NCBI RefSeq assembly: GCF_001280435.1 | Contig: NZ_LBIP01000019.1 | Coordinates: forward strand, 124,001 to 188,000 | Direction of reading: 5' to 3' | Length of the DNA stretch: 64,000 bases | Origin: Mangrovimonas xylaniphaga | GTDB taxonomy: Bacteria > Bacteroidota > Bacteroidia > Flavobacteriales > Flavobacteriaceae | In this document: piece by piece, positions 35,799 through 44,094 of the stretch | How positions within the stretch are numbered: position 1 is the stretch's first letter | Layout: the number at the start of each line of letters is the position of its first letter | Program-made: the position numbers and the translations under genes | The notes under the pieces: generated by a model | What the model saw: the letters and a program-made list of their open reading frames with translations, nothing else | Told to the model about the DNA's origin: nothing | The model's database searches: none

Positions 35799-36939
35799 GG
35801 TCTATGTGTCACATAACAATATTGTTTCGGCTTTAGGCTTTGACAGTACATCTGTAGTTGAAAAGGTGAAGTCTGAAGTTACAGGACTTGGTCTGGTTGA
35901 AAATAAAGCTTTACACGCTGAACCGTTTTTTTCATCTTTGGTGAATACTGAACAATTGCAATCAGCATTTCGAGAATTAAAACCTAAGGAAAAATACACT
36001 CGGTTAGAACAGATGATGATGGTTTCTTTAGACAAGATTATCAAGTCTTCCAAGATTGCTTTGGATGAACGTGTTGGATTAATGATTTCAACCACCAAAG
36101 GCAATATTGATGTATTGGATGCCAATAGTCCATTTCCGAAGGAAAGAGCTTATTTAAGTGAGTTGGGAAAGGTTGTAAAAGAGTTCTTTGGATTTAAAAA
36201 CGATGCCATTGTTGTTTCCAATGCCTGTGTGTCTGGAATTTTATCGGTTGCTCTTGCCAAAAGATATATTGAACAAAATGTATATGACCATGTATTTGTA
36301 GTAAGTGGGGATGTAGTCAGTGAGTTTATCTTGTCTGGATTCAATTCCTTTCAAGCTATGAGCAATGAACTGTGTAAACCCTACGACAAGTATAGAAAAG
36401 GTATTAATATAGGTGAAGTGGCGGCGAGTATTTTGGTGACAAAGGATGATAGTGGGTTGCCAGATGAGGCCATGGTGATTTTAGGGGAAGGCTCTTGTAA
36501 TGACGCCAATCATATTTCAGGACCTTCAAGAACGGGAGAAGGACTTTATAGAAGTATGCAAACCGCATTTAGGGAGGCGAAAATTCAACCAGAAGAGATA
36601 GATTATATCTCGGCCCATGGAACGGCAACTTTGTTCAATGATGAAATGGAAGCCATTGCTTTTAACAGGATGGGATTGCAGGAGGCGCCATTGAATAGTT
36701 TGAAGGGGTATTTTGGGCACACTTTGGGAGCTTCGGGATTGTTAGAAACCATTATTGGGATGCATTCGGCACACAACAATACCTTGTATAAATCCTTAGG
36801 TTTTGAAACAATGGGTGTCACCCAACCAATAAATGTTATAAATTACACAAGACAACATAACATACAGACCTTTTTAAAAACAGCCTCTGGTTTTGGAGGT
36901 TGTAATACGGCTGTAATTTTTCAAAAACTAGCTCAATAA
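35791..36939 (+). CDS. Beta-ketoacyl-ACP synthase
   Basis: This 382-residue condensing enzyme has all three catalytic residues: C146 in VSNACVSGI, His in SAHGTATLFND and His in GYFGHTLGASG. It ends with GFGGCNTAVIF. It is more divergent than the ketosynthase at 38902 and may choose a different starter, such as the aryl unit. It is coupled to the thioesterase by an 8-nt overlap. The methyltransferase follows after 10 nt. Confidence 0.88.
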   Translation: MNKVYVSHNNIVSALGFDSTSVVEKVKSEVTGLGLVENKALHAEPFFSSLVNTEQLQSAFRELKPKEKYTRLEQMMMVSLDKIIKSSKIALDERVGLMISTTKGNIDVLDANSPFPKERAYLSELGKVVKEFFGFKNDAIVVSNACVSGILSVALAKRYIEQNVYDHVFVVSGDVVSEFILSGFNSFQAMSNELCKPYDKYRKGINIGEVAASILVTKDDSGLPDEAMVILGEGSCNDANHISGPSRTGEGLYRSMQTAFREAKIQPEEIDYISAHGTATLFNDEMEAIAFNRMGLQEAPLNSLKGYFGHTLGASGLLETIIGMHSAHNNTLYKSLGFETMGVTQPINVINYTRQHNIQTFLKTASGFGGCNTAVIFQKLAQ

Positions 36940-36949
36940 ACCGTAAACT

Positions 36950-38011
36950 ATGGCAAACAATTCAATTAAAGCAATCGACGCCCTCGAGGAAGCTCATAAA
37001 ATTGCCTTTGCACCCTTTGTATTTCAAGCTGTTGTATCCCTTCGTAAATTGGGGGTTTTTGATAAAATTTTTCAACATAGAAAAAAAGGAGGGATTTCTC
37101 TGGAAGCTATTGCGGAAGAATTGTCTTTGAGTGCTTATGGGGTTGGGGTCTTGTTGGAAATTGCCGAAAGCTCAGATATTGTGGAGAGAAACGAATTGGG
37201 GAATTATGAAGTGACTACGACCGGATATTTTCTTACTTACAATGAAACGGTAAATGTCAATATTAATTTTACGCAAGATGTTTGTTATAAAGGGCTATTT
37301 CATTTAGATGAAGCCATTAAAACTGGAAAGCCCGAAGGTTTGAAGGAGTTGGGGAGTTGGAGTACCATTTACGAAGGCTTGTCTAAATTAACGCCTCAAC
37401 AACAAAAGGCTTGGTTTGAATTTGATCATCATTATTCCGATGATATTTTTTCTGAAGCTTTGGAGATGTTGTTTTCCAAAGAACGCAAGCATATATTTGA
37501 TATAGGTGCCAATACAGGAAAGTTTTCCATTCGTTGCAGTAAATTCAACAACGATGTAAAGGTGACCATGATTGATCTTCCAGGGCAATTGGCGAAAGCG
37601 ATGGCCAATGCAGAAGAGGCTGGTGTTCAGGATCGCGTGTCCGCCTATGAAATAGATTGGCTTTCCAAAGATCCTAAAATTCCAACTGGAGCAGATACTA
37701 TATGGTTGTGTCAATTTTTGGATTGTTTTTCAAAATCAGAAATAGAAAACATTTTATCCGTCTGCGCCAAGTCCATGGACAAGAATGCCGAACTTATCAT
37801 TGTAGAAACCTTTACCGATCGTCAACGTTTCGATAACGCTAAGTTTATTTTAGAGGCTACTTCGCTGTATTTTACGGTATTGGCCAACGGTAATAGTAAA
37901 ATGTACCAAGCCAAAGAATTGTTGGAAGTTATAGACAATGCTGGTCTTGTAGTCAAAGAAGACAAACCTTTAGGGGAATACCATACCATGTTGGTTTGCC
38001 AAAAGAAATAA
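36950..38011 (+). CDS. SAM-dependent methyltransferase
   Basis: The 353-residue protein has an N-terminal winged-helix dimerisation region (about 15-110) and a Rossmann SAM domain with motif I FDIGANTGKFSIRC, the layout of small-molecule O- and C-methyltransferases. Flexirubins are often methylated on the aromatic ring, so it probably methylates the aryl head group or an ACP-bound precursor. I cannot tell O- from C-methylation. Confidence 0.85.
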   Translation: MANNSIKAIDALEEAHKIAFAPFVFQAVVSLRKLGVFDKIFQHRKKGGISLEAIAEELSLSAYGVGVLLEIAESSDIVERNELGNYEVTTTGYFLTYNETVNVNINFTQDVCYKGLFHLDEAIKTGKPEGLKELGSWSTIYEGLSKLTPQQQKAWFEFDHHYSDDIFSEALEMLFSKERKHIFDIGANTGKFSIRCSKFNNDVKVTMIDLPGQLAKAMANAEEAGVQDRVSAYEIDWLSKDPKIPTGADTIWLCQFLDCFSKSEIENILSVCAKSMDKNAELIIVETFTDRQRFDNAKFILEATSLYFTVLANGNSKMYQAKELLEVIDNAGLVVKEDKPLGEYHTMLVCQKK

Positions 38012-38015
38012 AATC

Positions 38016-38633
38016 ATGAATGCCCCATTTAATATAAGTTCATATGCCTCCATAAGAGGAAGAAAAGTAACCTTGAACGGTCAACATCTTTATGAAGGCT
38101 CCCATACTGAATTTTCAGAATTCATCAAAGCGGCGTATAAAGCATTAGGGGTGAAATACCCCAAGTTTTTTAAGATGGATAATTTGAGCAAATTGGCTTT
38201 TTTAACAGCTGAGGTACTTCTTAAAAATGAAAACTTAAATCTTGAGGCAGATAACAATATTGCTATAGTCTTGTCCAATAGAGCCTCTAGCTTGGATACT
38301 GATAGAGCGCATCAAGCCTCCATTCAAGATAAAGATAATTATTACCCTAGTCCAGCGGTGTTTGTGTACACTCTGCCTAATATTTGCATAGGCGAGATTA
38401 GTATTAAATATAAACTGTATTCTGAAAATAGTTTTTTTATATTTGACAGAATCAATACCGATCATTTGTTTACTTCCGCATCTAATCTCTTGGAAACAGG
38501 AAAGGCTGACCAAGTGCTTTGCGGATGGGTAGATTTTGATTCCGATAGCTATGAGGCATTTTTGTATTTGGTTTCTGAAAAAGAAGGAAAACCCCATACA
38601 AATCAACAAATTTTAAAATTATACAATACATAA
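38016..38633 (+). CDS. Degenerate short ketosynthase-like protein
   Basis: This 205-residue protein has only the N-terminal half of a thiolase-fold ketosynthase. The segment TLPNICIGEIS and a KADQVLCGWVDFDSDSYEAF stretch resemble KS landmarks, but the catalytic Cys position reads ENSFFIFDR and both His motifs are absent. It cannot be a working synthase. Such pseudo-KS proteins occur in flexirubin clusters. It may be a scaffold or a partner for another KS. It ends 1 nt before the second ACP gene. Confidence 0.7.
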   Translation: MNAPFNISSYASIRGRKVTLNGQHLYEGSHTEFSEFIKAAYKALGVKYPKFFKMDNLSKLAFLTAEVLLKNENLNLEADNNIAIVLSNRASSLDTDRAHQASIQDKDNYYPSPAVFVYTLPNICIGEISIKYKLYSENSFFIFDRINTDHLFTSASNLLETGKADQVLCGWVDFDSDSYEAFLYLVSEKEGKPHTNQQILKLYNT

Positions 38634-38634
38634 T

Positions 38635-38892
38635 ATGGAAGCTTTAAAACAAGAATTGAAAGAGAACATTATAGAGCAATTAAATTTGGAAGATATGGTT
38701 GTTGCAGATATTGCAGATGACGATATGCTTTTTGGCGATGGTTTGGGGTTGGACTCAATCGACGCCTTGGAATTGATTGTGATGCTCGATAAAAACTACG
38801 GAATTAAGCTTACCGATCCAAAAGAGGGACGTGCCATTTTTGAATCTATCAATACCATGGCAGCCTACATTTCAGAAAACAGAACCAAGTAA
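38635..38892 (+). CDS. Acyl carrier protein 2
   Basis: This 85-residue carrier protein has its phosphopantetheine serine at S41 in GLGLDSIDALEL. It differs clearly from ACP 1. It lies between a degenerate KS and a full KS-CLF pair, so it probably carries the growing aryl polyene chain. Confidence 0.94.
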   Translation: MEALKQELKENIIEQLNLEDMVVADIADDDMLFGDGLGLDSIDALELIVMLDKNYGIKLTDPKEGRAIFESINTMAAYISENRTK

Positions 38893-38901
38893 TCATACTT
38901 A

Positions 38902-40104
38902 ATGGGGAAAGGGGTAGCCATAACTGGAATGGGTATTGTATCTGCCATTGGAAACAATGTGGATGAAAATTACCAATCTTTGATTGCGGGAAAGAAAGGA
39001 ATTTCAAGGATTTCCAAGATCGATACCATTCATAAGGGTGACATCATGGTTGGCGAAATTGCCACGACAAACCAAGAGTTCATTTCGCAAATGGGCCTGT
39101 CTCCAGAAAACAATTATTCCCGTACGGCTCTTCTTGGAGCCGTAGCTGCCAAACAGGCCGTGAACAGTGCGGGCATAACGGATATCACCAAATACAAAAC
39201 AGGTTTGATTTCTGCCACTAGTGTTGGTGGAATGGATATGACCGAAAAATATTATTACGAATATCCAACAAATACAGCTGTTCAAAAGTATATTGATGGT
39301 CATCATGCAGGGGATTCTACCCAAAAAATCGCAGAACAGTTGGGCATCTTGAAGGGGGTGGTAACTACTATTAGTACAGCATGTTCTTCAGCGGCCAATG
39401 CCATTATGTTTGGTGCCAGATTGATTAAATCAGGACAGTTGGATCGAGTGGTTGTTGGAGGGGCAGATTGTTTGTCGATGTTTACCATCAACGGATTTAA
39501 AACTTTGATGATTCTGTCCGATACTTATAACACGCCTTTTGATGAACACCGTAAAGGCTTGAATTTGGGAGAGGCTGCTGCGTATTTGGTGTTGGAATCG
39601 GATGCTGTGGTTAAAGCTGAAAATAAACCTGTATTAGCTTACGTAAAAGGTTATGGGAATGCCAATGACGCTTTTCACCAAACCGCCTCATCAGAGAATG
39701 GGGACGGTGCAACCTTGGCCATGGAAAAGGCACTTGAGGTAGCAGGCTTGGAGCCTAAGGATATAGATTACATCAATGCCCATGGTACAGCAACAGGAAA
39801 CAACGATTTGTCTGAAGGCCGTGCCATTATAAGAGTCTTTGGGGATGCCGTTCCGGAATTTAGTTCAACCAAGGCTTATACAGGCCATACTTTGGCTGCT
39901 GCTGGAGCTATAGAAGCTGTGTATTCTATTTTGGCACTTCAGCATAATACGATTTTTCCCAACCTAAACTTTAAAATGCCCATGGAAGCTTTTGATATTC
40001 GTCCAGAGGTAAGTTTAAAATCTAAGGAATTACATACGGTAATGTCCAATTCGTTTGGTTTTGGAGGAAATTGTTCCACCGTGATATTTTCAAAAGAAGC
40101 CTAA
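38902..40104 (+). CDS. Beta-ketoacyl-ACP synthase, KS-alpha of a KS-CLF pair
   Basis: This 400-residue enzyme has C161 in STACSSAAN, His in NAHGTATGNND and His in AYTGHTLAAAGA, a complete KAS II set. Its stop codon overlaps the start of the catalytically dead paralog (TAATG), as in type II polyketide KS-CLF pairs and the heterodimeric aryl polyene synthases. It probably performs repeated extension with malonyl-ACP to build the polyene. Confidence 0.92.
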   Translation: MGKGVAITGMGIVSAIGNNVDENYQSLIAGKKGISRISKIDTIHKGDIMVGEIATTNQEFISQMGLSPENNYSRTALLGAVAAKQAVNSAGITDITKYKTGLISATSVGGMDMTEKYYYEYPTNTAVQKYIDGHHAGDSTQKIAEQLGILKGVVTTISTACSSAANAIMFGARLIKSGQLDRVVVGGADCLSMFTINGFKTLMILSDTYNTPFDEHRKGLNLGEAAAYLVLESDAVVKAENKPVLAYVKGYGNANDAFHQTASSENGDGATLAMEKALEVAGLEPKDIDYINAHGTATGNNDLSEGRAIIRVFGDAVPEFSSTKAYTGHTLAAAGAIEAVYSILALQHNTIFPNLNFKMPMEAFDIRPEVSLKSKELHTVMSNSFGFGGNCSTVIFSKEA

Positions 40105-41168
40105 TGAAAAATGTATATATCAACAGTGTAGGATCTATTTCAGCACAAAAAACTTATGATAACAATGAGTTTTTAAGTGAGGTGGTCTCTTATCAAGAAC
40201 AAATACTGCCCGTAGTAGATCCTAACTACAAGGATTATATCCCACCTGCGGCTGCCCGTAGGATGGCAAAGGGCATCAAGATGGGAGTAGTGGCTTCCAA
40301 AATAGCCCTTCAGGACGCAGGTTTGGAGGAAGTAGATGCCATTATTACAGGAACAGGGATGGGCTGTTTGAGAGATTCGGAGAAATTTCTCAGCGCGATT
40401 CTGGATAATAAAGAACAGTACCTTACGCCAACGTCTTTTATACAATCCACTCACAATACGGTAGGAGGTCAAATTGCTCTGGAGTTGCAATGCAAAGGCT
40501 ATAATTTTACATATGTGCACTCTAGTGTGTCTTTTGAATCGGCTATGATGGATGCCAAATTGCAGTTGGAATTGGATGAAGCCAAAAATATTTTAATTGG
40601 CGGTGTGGATGAAATAGGAGAGTATACTGCAGGGCTTCATAAAATAATTGGTCATATAAAACCGGAAGCAGAGGATGTTTTGCAAGTATTGCAATCCAAG
40701 ACCAAAGGTGCTATTTATGGTGAAGGTGCCAATTTTTTTGTACTATCCAATGAAAGGAATGAGAATTCATACGGAAAGATAAAGTCGGTTTCCATTTTCA
40801 ATACCTTATCAAAATCTGAATTGAACAATGAGGCAGAAGCGTTTTTGTCTGCCAATGGTGTGTCGGCTGAAGATATTGATGTTGTTGTGCTCGGGAATAA
40901 TGGCGATGTAGAATTTGATGGCTATTATGAAACTTTGGCAAATGGATTGTTTCAAAATACACCGCAAGTGTGTTACAAACATTTGTGCGGCGAATTCAAC
41001 ACAGCTTCATCTTTTGGGTTTTGGGTAACCGCGAAGATGTTAAAAAACCAAGCTTTGCCCGAAGTTTTACGATTCAATGATTTTCCTGTGAAGGAGATTA
41101 AACAGGTGTTGTTGTACAATCAATATCGGGGAGAGAATCATAGTTTTACCTTGGTGGAGCAATGCTAA
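40104..41168 (+). CDS. Chain-length-factor-like ketosynthase partner
   Basis: This 354-residue thiolase-fold protein aligns with the preceding KS but lacks all catalytic residues: the Cys position reads Ser (S141 in VHSSVSFES), the first His motif is lost (VVLGNNGDVEF) and the second GH reads GE (HLCGEFNTASS). The real start is ATG 40104, overlapping the KS stop. A chain-length factor that pairs with the KS and sets polyene length is the best reading. The deacetylase gene overlaps its end by 7 nt. Confidence 0.85.
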   Translation: MKNVYINSVGSISAQKTYDNNEFLSEVVSYQEQILPVVDPNYKDYIPPAAARRMAKGIKMGVVASKIALQDAGLEEVDAIITGTGMGCLRDSEKFLSAILDNKEQYLTPTSFIQSTHNTVGGQIALELQCKGYNFTYVHSSVSFESAMMDAKLQLELDEAKNILIGGVDEIGEYTAGLHKIIGHIKPEAEDVLQVLQSKTKGAIYGEGANFFVLSNERNENSYGKIKSVSIFNTLSKSELNNEAEAFLSANGVSAEDIDVVVLGNNGDVEFDGYYETLANGLFQNTPQVCYKHLCGEFNTASSFGFWVTAKMLKNQALPEVLRFNDFPVKEIKQVLLYNQYRGENHSFTLVEQC

Positions 41169-41938
41169 ACTTCAAAACCGTAAATATAACGGCAGCTGTT
41201 GTTTTTATTGGCTTGTTGATTGTTTCGGCTATTTATGGAATTTCCATTTGGTGGTTTTTGATATTCGGTTTGCTGTGGTTAATCGTAACGGGCATGGGGT
41301 CGGCATTCATAGGTTGGAACTATCACATTACCTCGATTAATTTCTGTTCAAAACCATCCAAAAATCAAATTGCCATTACTTTTGATGATGGACCAAATCC
41401 GGAATTTACGCCAAGAGTGTTAGATCTTTTAGAAGCTCATAAGGCAAAGGCTACATTTTTTTGTATTGGCAAACACATTGCTTCATATCCAGAGATTTTC
41501 CAACGTATTTTGGATGAAGGTCATACTGTGGGGAACCACACATTCTCACATACCAATGGCTTCGGATTTTTACCTACTGCTAAGGTGGTTTCAGAGTTGT
41601 TGCAAACTAATGCAGTTGCCAAAAAACATTCAGGATTGGTCTTGAATCTATACCGTCCTGCATTTGGCGTTACTAATCCAAATATTGCCAAGGCCTTAAA
41701 AATTTTGGGAATGCAATCCATTGGATGGAACAAGCGCTCTTTGGATACCACTTCAATTAGTGAAGCACAAATTTTAAGGCGCATTACCAAAAGACTAAAA
41801 GCGGGGGATGTCATTCTTTTGCACGATACCAGCGAAAAATCAGTAAGGGTTTTGGAACAGTTATTGTTATTTTTACGCCAAAAGAACTTAGAATCTGTCT
41901 CTGTAGATTCGCTGTGTAACATAAAAGCTTATGCGTAA
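41162..41938 (+). CDS. Membrane-anchored polysaccharide deacetylase (NodB) domain protein
   Basis: The 258-residue protein has two N-terminal transmembrane helices (residues about 8-55) and a NodB domain with D75-D76 in TFDDGPNPEF and the metal His pair in NHTFSH. The catalytic set appears complete. NodB enzymes remove N-acetyl groups from sugars. In aryl polyene clusters such genes are a recurrent neighbour, possibly acting on a glycan acceptor of the pigment. It overlaps lolA by 8 nt. Confidence 0.85.
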   Translation: MLNFKTVNITAAVVFIGLLIVSAIYGISIWWFLIFGLLWLIVTGMGSAFIGWNYHITSINFCSKPSKNQIAITFDDGPNPEFTPRVLDLLEAHKAKATFFCIGKHIASYPEIFQRILDEGHTVGNHTFSHTNGFGFLPTAKVVSELLQTNAVAKKHSGLVLNLYRPAFGVTNPNIAKALKILGMQSIGWNKRSLDTTSISEAQILRRITKRLKAGDVILLHDTSEKSVRVLEQLLLFLRQKNLESVSVDSLCNIKAYA

Positions 41939-42548
41939 CCTATTATATATTTTGTTTTTTGTGGTTGGAACTGTACAGGCCCAAACCAAAATGACTTCGG
42001 CCGAAGCGAATGCTTTGAAAGAAAAAGTAAAGGCCCTGGCTTTGACGACCAATTCCATAGTGAGCGATTTTACACAATATAAACATATGGACTTCTTGTC
42101 GGAGGATATTGTGACCAAGGGAAATATGGCCTTTAAATCACCTGACTTGTTGAAATGGGCCTATGAAGAACCTTTTAAATATCAGGTTATCTTTAAAAAT
42201 GAAACACTTTATATTGATGATGAAGGCAAAAAAAGTAATGTGGATCTGGGGTCCAATAAAATGTTTAAGGAATTAAATGCCCTTATCGTTAAAAGTGTCA
42301 AAGGAGATATGTTTGATGACCAAGCTTTTGATATTTCCTATTTCAAGGTTGATCATCATGATGAAGTGTATTTTGCACCAAAGGATACTCGGTTTTCAAA
42401 ATTCATCAAAACATTTCAAATCACTTTTAATGAACAAGGCGATGTTGTTCAGGTAAAAATGGTTGAACCTTCTGGCGATTATACAAAAATTGTATTCAGT
42501 AATAAAGTCTTAAATGCCCCATTGGATGACAAGATGTTTGCTCATTAG
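41931..42548 (+). CDS. LolA-like outer membrane lipoprotein carrier
   Basis: The 205-residue protein has a signal peptide (ending near GTVQAQ) and a LolA-type fold with the segment GNMAFKSPDLLKWAYEEPF. LolA shuttles lipids or lipoproteins from the inner to the outer membrane. A cluster-specific copy, as in aryl polyene clusters, probably carries the hydrophobic pigment across the periplasm. It overlaps the next gene by 23 nt. Confidence 0.88.
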   Translation: MRNLLYILFFVVGTVQAQTKMTSAEANALKEKVKALALTTNSIVSDFTQYKHMDFLSEDIVTKGNMAFKSPDLLKWAYEEPFKYQVIFKNETLYIDDEGKKSNVDLGSNKMFKELNALIVKSVKGDMFDDQAFDISYFKVDHHDEVYFAPKDTRFSKFIKTFQITFNEQGDVVQVKMVEPSGDYTKIVFSNKVLNAPLDDKMFAH

Positions 42549-43137
42549 TTTAGGGTTGCTTTTCTTGGTGTCCTGCGGCTCTTATCCAAAAAGGAATGGA
42601 TTTCAAAGGGAGGCCTTGCAGCCTTCAATTGAAAATCTATATTTCTCCAACGAAACCAAGGATTATGTTTACAAGGCCAATATAGAGGTGTATGGCAAAA
42701 CTTTTGGAGGTTTATTCATTGTTAAAAAACTTGGTGACAATAAGCACAGAGTAGCCTTTACTACCGAAATGGGCAATAAATTGTTTGATTTCTCTTTTGA
42801 AAATGAGGAGTTCTCTGTGAACTATATTTTGGAGGAATTGGATAGAAAAATGTTCATCAATATTTTAAGGGATGATTTTTGGGTGTTGCTTAAAAGTCCA
42901 ATGGAAGTGGAGGATGTTTATGGACAGAATAATTTCCATATTTTTGAGACCATGTTGGATAGGCATTCCCATTTTTATTTTTTTGAAAATGAGCAGTTGA
43001 AAAAAGTTGTCAGGGCAAAAGGAGGAAAAGGAAAAGTTGATTTTTTATTTGAGGATACAGAGGGACCAACAGCAAGACAGATTCAAATTATACATCACAA
43101 TATAAAATTGAAAATTAACCTCAAATCAATTAAATAA
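42526..43137 (+). CDS. Cluster lipoprotein of unknown function
   Basis: The 203-residue protein has a lipobox LVSC with C17 when started at ATG 42526; the ATG at 42514 would add four residues ahead of it. The rest is a beta-rich soluble domain with no motif I recognise. It overlaps lolA, so it may be an outer membrane receptor comparable to LolB that accepts the pigment. This is inference from position. Confidence 0.72.
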   Translation: MTRCLLISLGLLFLVSCGSYPKRNGFQREALQPSIENLYFSNETKDYVYKANIEVYGKTFGGLFIVKKLGDNKHRVAFTTEMGNKLFDFSFENEEFSVNYILEELDRKMFINILRDDFWVLLKSPMEVEDVYGQNNFHIFETMLDRHSHFYFFENEQLKKVVRAKGGKGKVDFLFEDTEGPTARQIQIIHHNIKLKINLKSIK

Positions 43138-43149
43138 CCAAGCAAGATT

Positions 43150-43206
43150 ATGAATCACCTAATATTGATGTCCCTGTTTGTTTGGGTGACTTTCAATTTT
43201 AAATAA
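43150..43206 (+). CDS. Possible small hydrophobic peptide (18 aa)
   Basis: An 18-codon frame (MNHLILMSLFVWVTFNFK) lies in the 74-nt gap between the lipoprotein and the FabZ-like gene. It would be a single short hydrophobic peptide. With this AT-rich sequence such frames arise by chance, and I see no clear ribosome-binding site. It may be a remnant. Confidence 0.2.
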   Translation: MNHLILMSLFVWVTFNFK

Positions 43207-43211
43207 TTTTT

Positions 43212-43577
43212 ATGCTATTAAAAGATTTTTATACCGTCAATGAAATAGTAGTAGCAGAACAATCGGCTACTGCAAAAATTACCATAAACAAGAATCATGA
43301 AGTGTTCAAAGGGCACTTTCCAGGAAACCCAGTGACGCCGGGTGTGTGCATGATGCAGATTATAAAAGAATTAACAGAGCAGATAGTCAACAAAAAGTTG
43401 TTTATGGAATCTTGCAGCAATGTCAAGTTTATGGCCATCATCAATCCTGAAGTCACACCAGATTTGCATTTGGATCTTTCTTTTGCAGAGGAGGATAATG
43501 TTGTAAAAGTTAAAAATATAACCAAATTTAATGATACTGTGGCTCTTAAATTGTCTTCGGTATTTAAAGTTTTGTAA
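43212..43577 (+). CDS. FabZ-like hotdog protein with His but Glu replaced by Gln
   Basis: This 121-residue protein keeps the HFPGNPVTPGV motif with H35, the FabZ catalytic His, but the catalytic Glu position reads Gln (Q49 in CMMQIIKEL). It also lacks the usual N-terminal helix. The cluster has two hotdog proteins with the opposite defect (31041 and 31472). A heteromeric dehydratase with a shared active site is therefore likely. It starts 5 nt after the small frame and ends 2 nt before the next gene. Confidence 0.87.
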   Translation: MLLKDFYTVNEIVVAEQSATAKITINKNHEVFKGHFPGNPVTPGVCMMQIIKELTEQIVNKKLFMESCSNVKFMAIINPEVTPDLHLDLSFAEEDNVVKVKNITKFNDTVALKLSSVFKVL

Positions 43578-43579
43578 GC

Positions 43580-44074
43580 ATGAAAATACTCTTCCTTTTC
43601 GTTAGTGCATTTATCTTATTTCAAGCTTTGGATTTGAAAGAAGTACGCGTAGCCTACAAGGAAGCAGCCCATGACTCTGCCAAAGTAGATGGGTTTTATA
43701 ATTCAATGTTGAAGGTTACTAAAGATGATGATGTTTCATTGGTAGCATATAAAGGCGCAGCCATTGCTTTAAAAGCTAGACAGGCTCAAACCATAAAAGA
43801 GAAGAAGGAAGGTTTTATGGAAGGTGTGTCCTTTATTGAATTTGCTATAGAAAAGGCACCTAGTGCTATTGAGCCACGTTTTGTGAGATTGGGAATTCAG
43901 GAGAATACCCCTAAATTGTTAAAATACAAGGAGGATATCGAGGAGGATAAAACAATGATTTTAAATCAATTTGAAACCATCGATTCTCCCAACCTGAAAG
44001 GCCATATCAAGGACTATATTTTGCAGTCCAAAGTCTTTACAACTGAAGAAAAAACAGTAATTTCGAAGCTCTAA
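43580..44074 (+). CDS. Exported helical protein of unknown function
   Basis: The 164-residue protein has a signal peptide (residues 1-15 or so, ALDLKE follows) and a mainly helical, charged remainder with two tetratricopeptide-like stretches (YKGAAIALKARQAQTIKEKK). I recognise no family. Its tight position 2 nt after the FabZ-like gene ties it to the cluster. A periplasmic adaptor role is a guess. Confidence 0.68.
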   Translation: MKILFLFVSAFILFQALDLKEVRVAYKEAAHDSAKVDGFYNSMLKVTKDDDVSLVAYKGAAIALKARQAQTIKEKKEGFMEGVSFIEFAIEKAPSAIEPRFVRLGIQENTPKLLKYKEDIEEDKTMILNQFETIDSPNLKGHIKDYILQSKVFTTEEKTVISKL

Positions 44075-44094
44075 TAGAATAAGCCTTCATTTAA

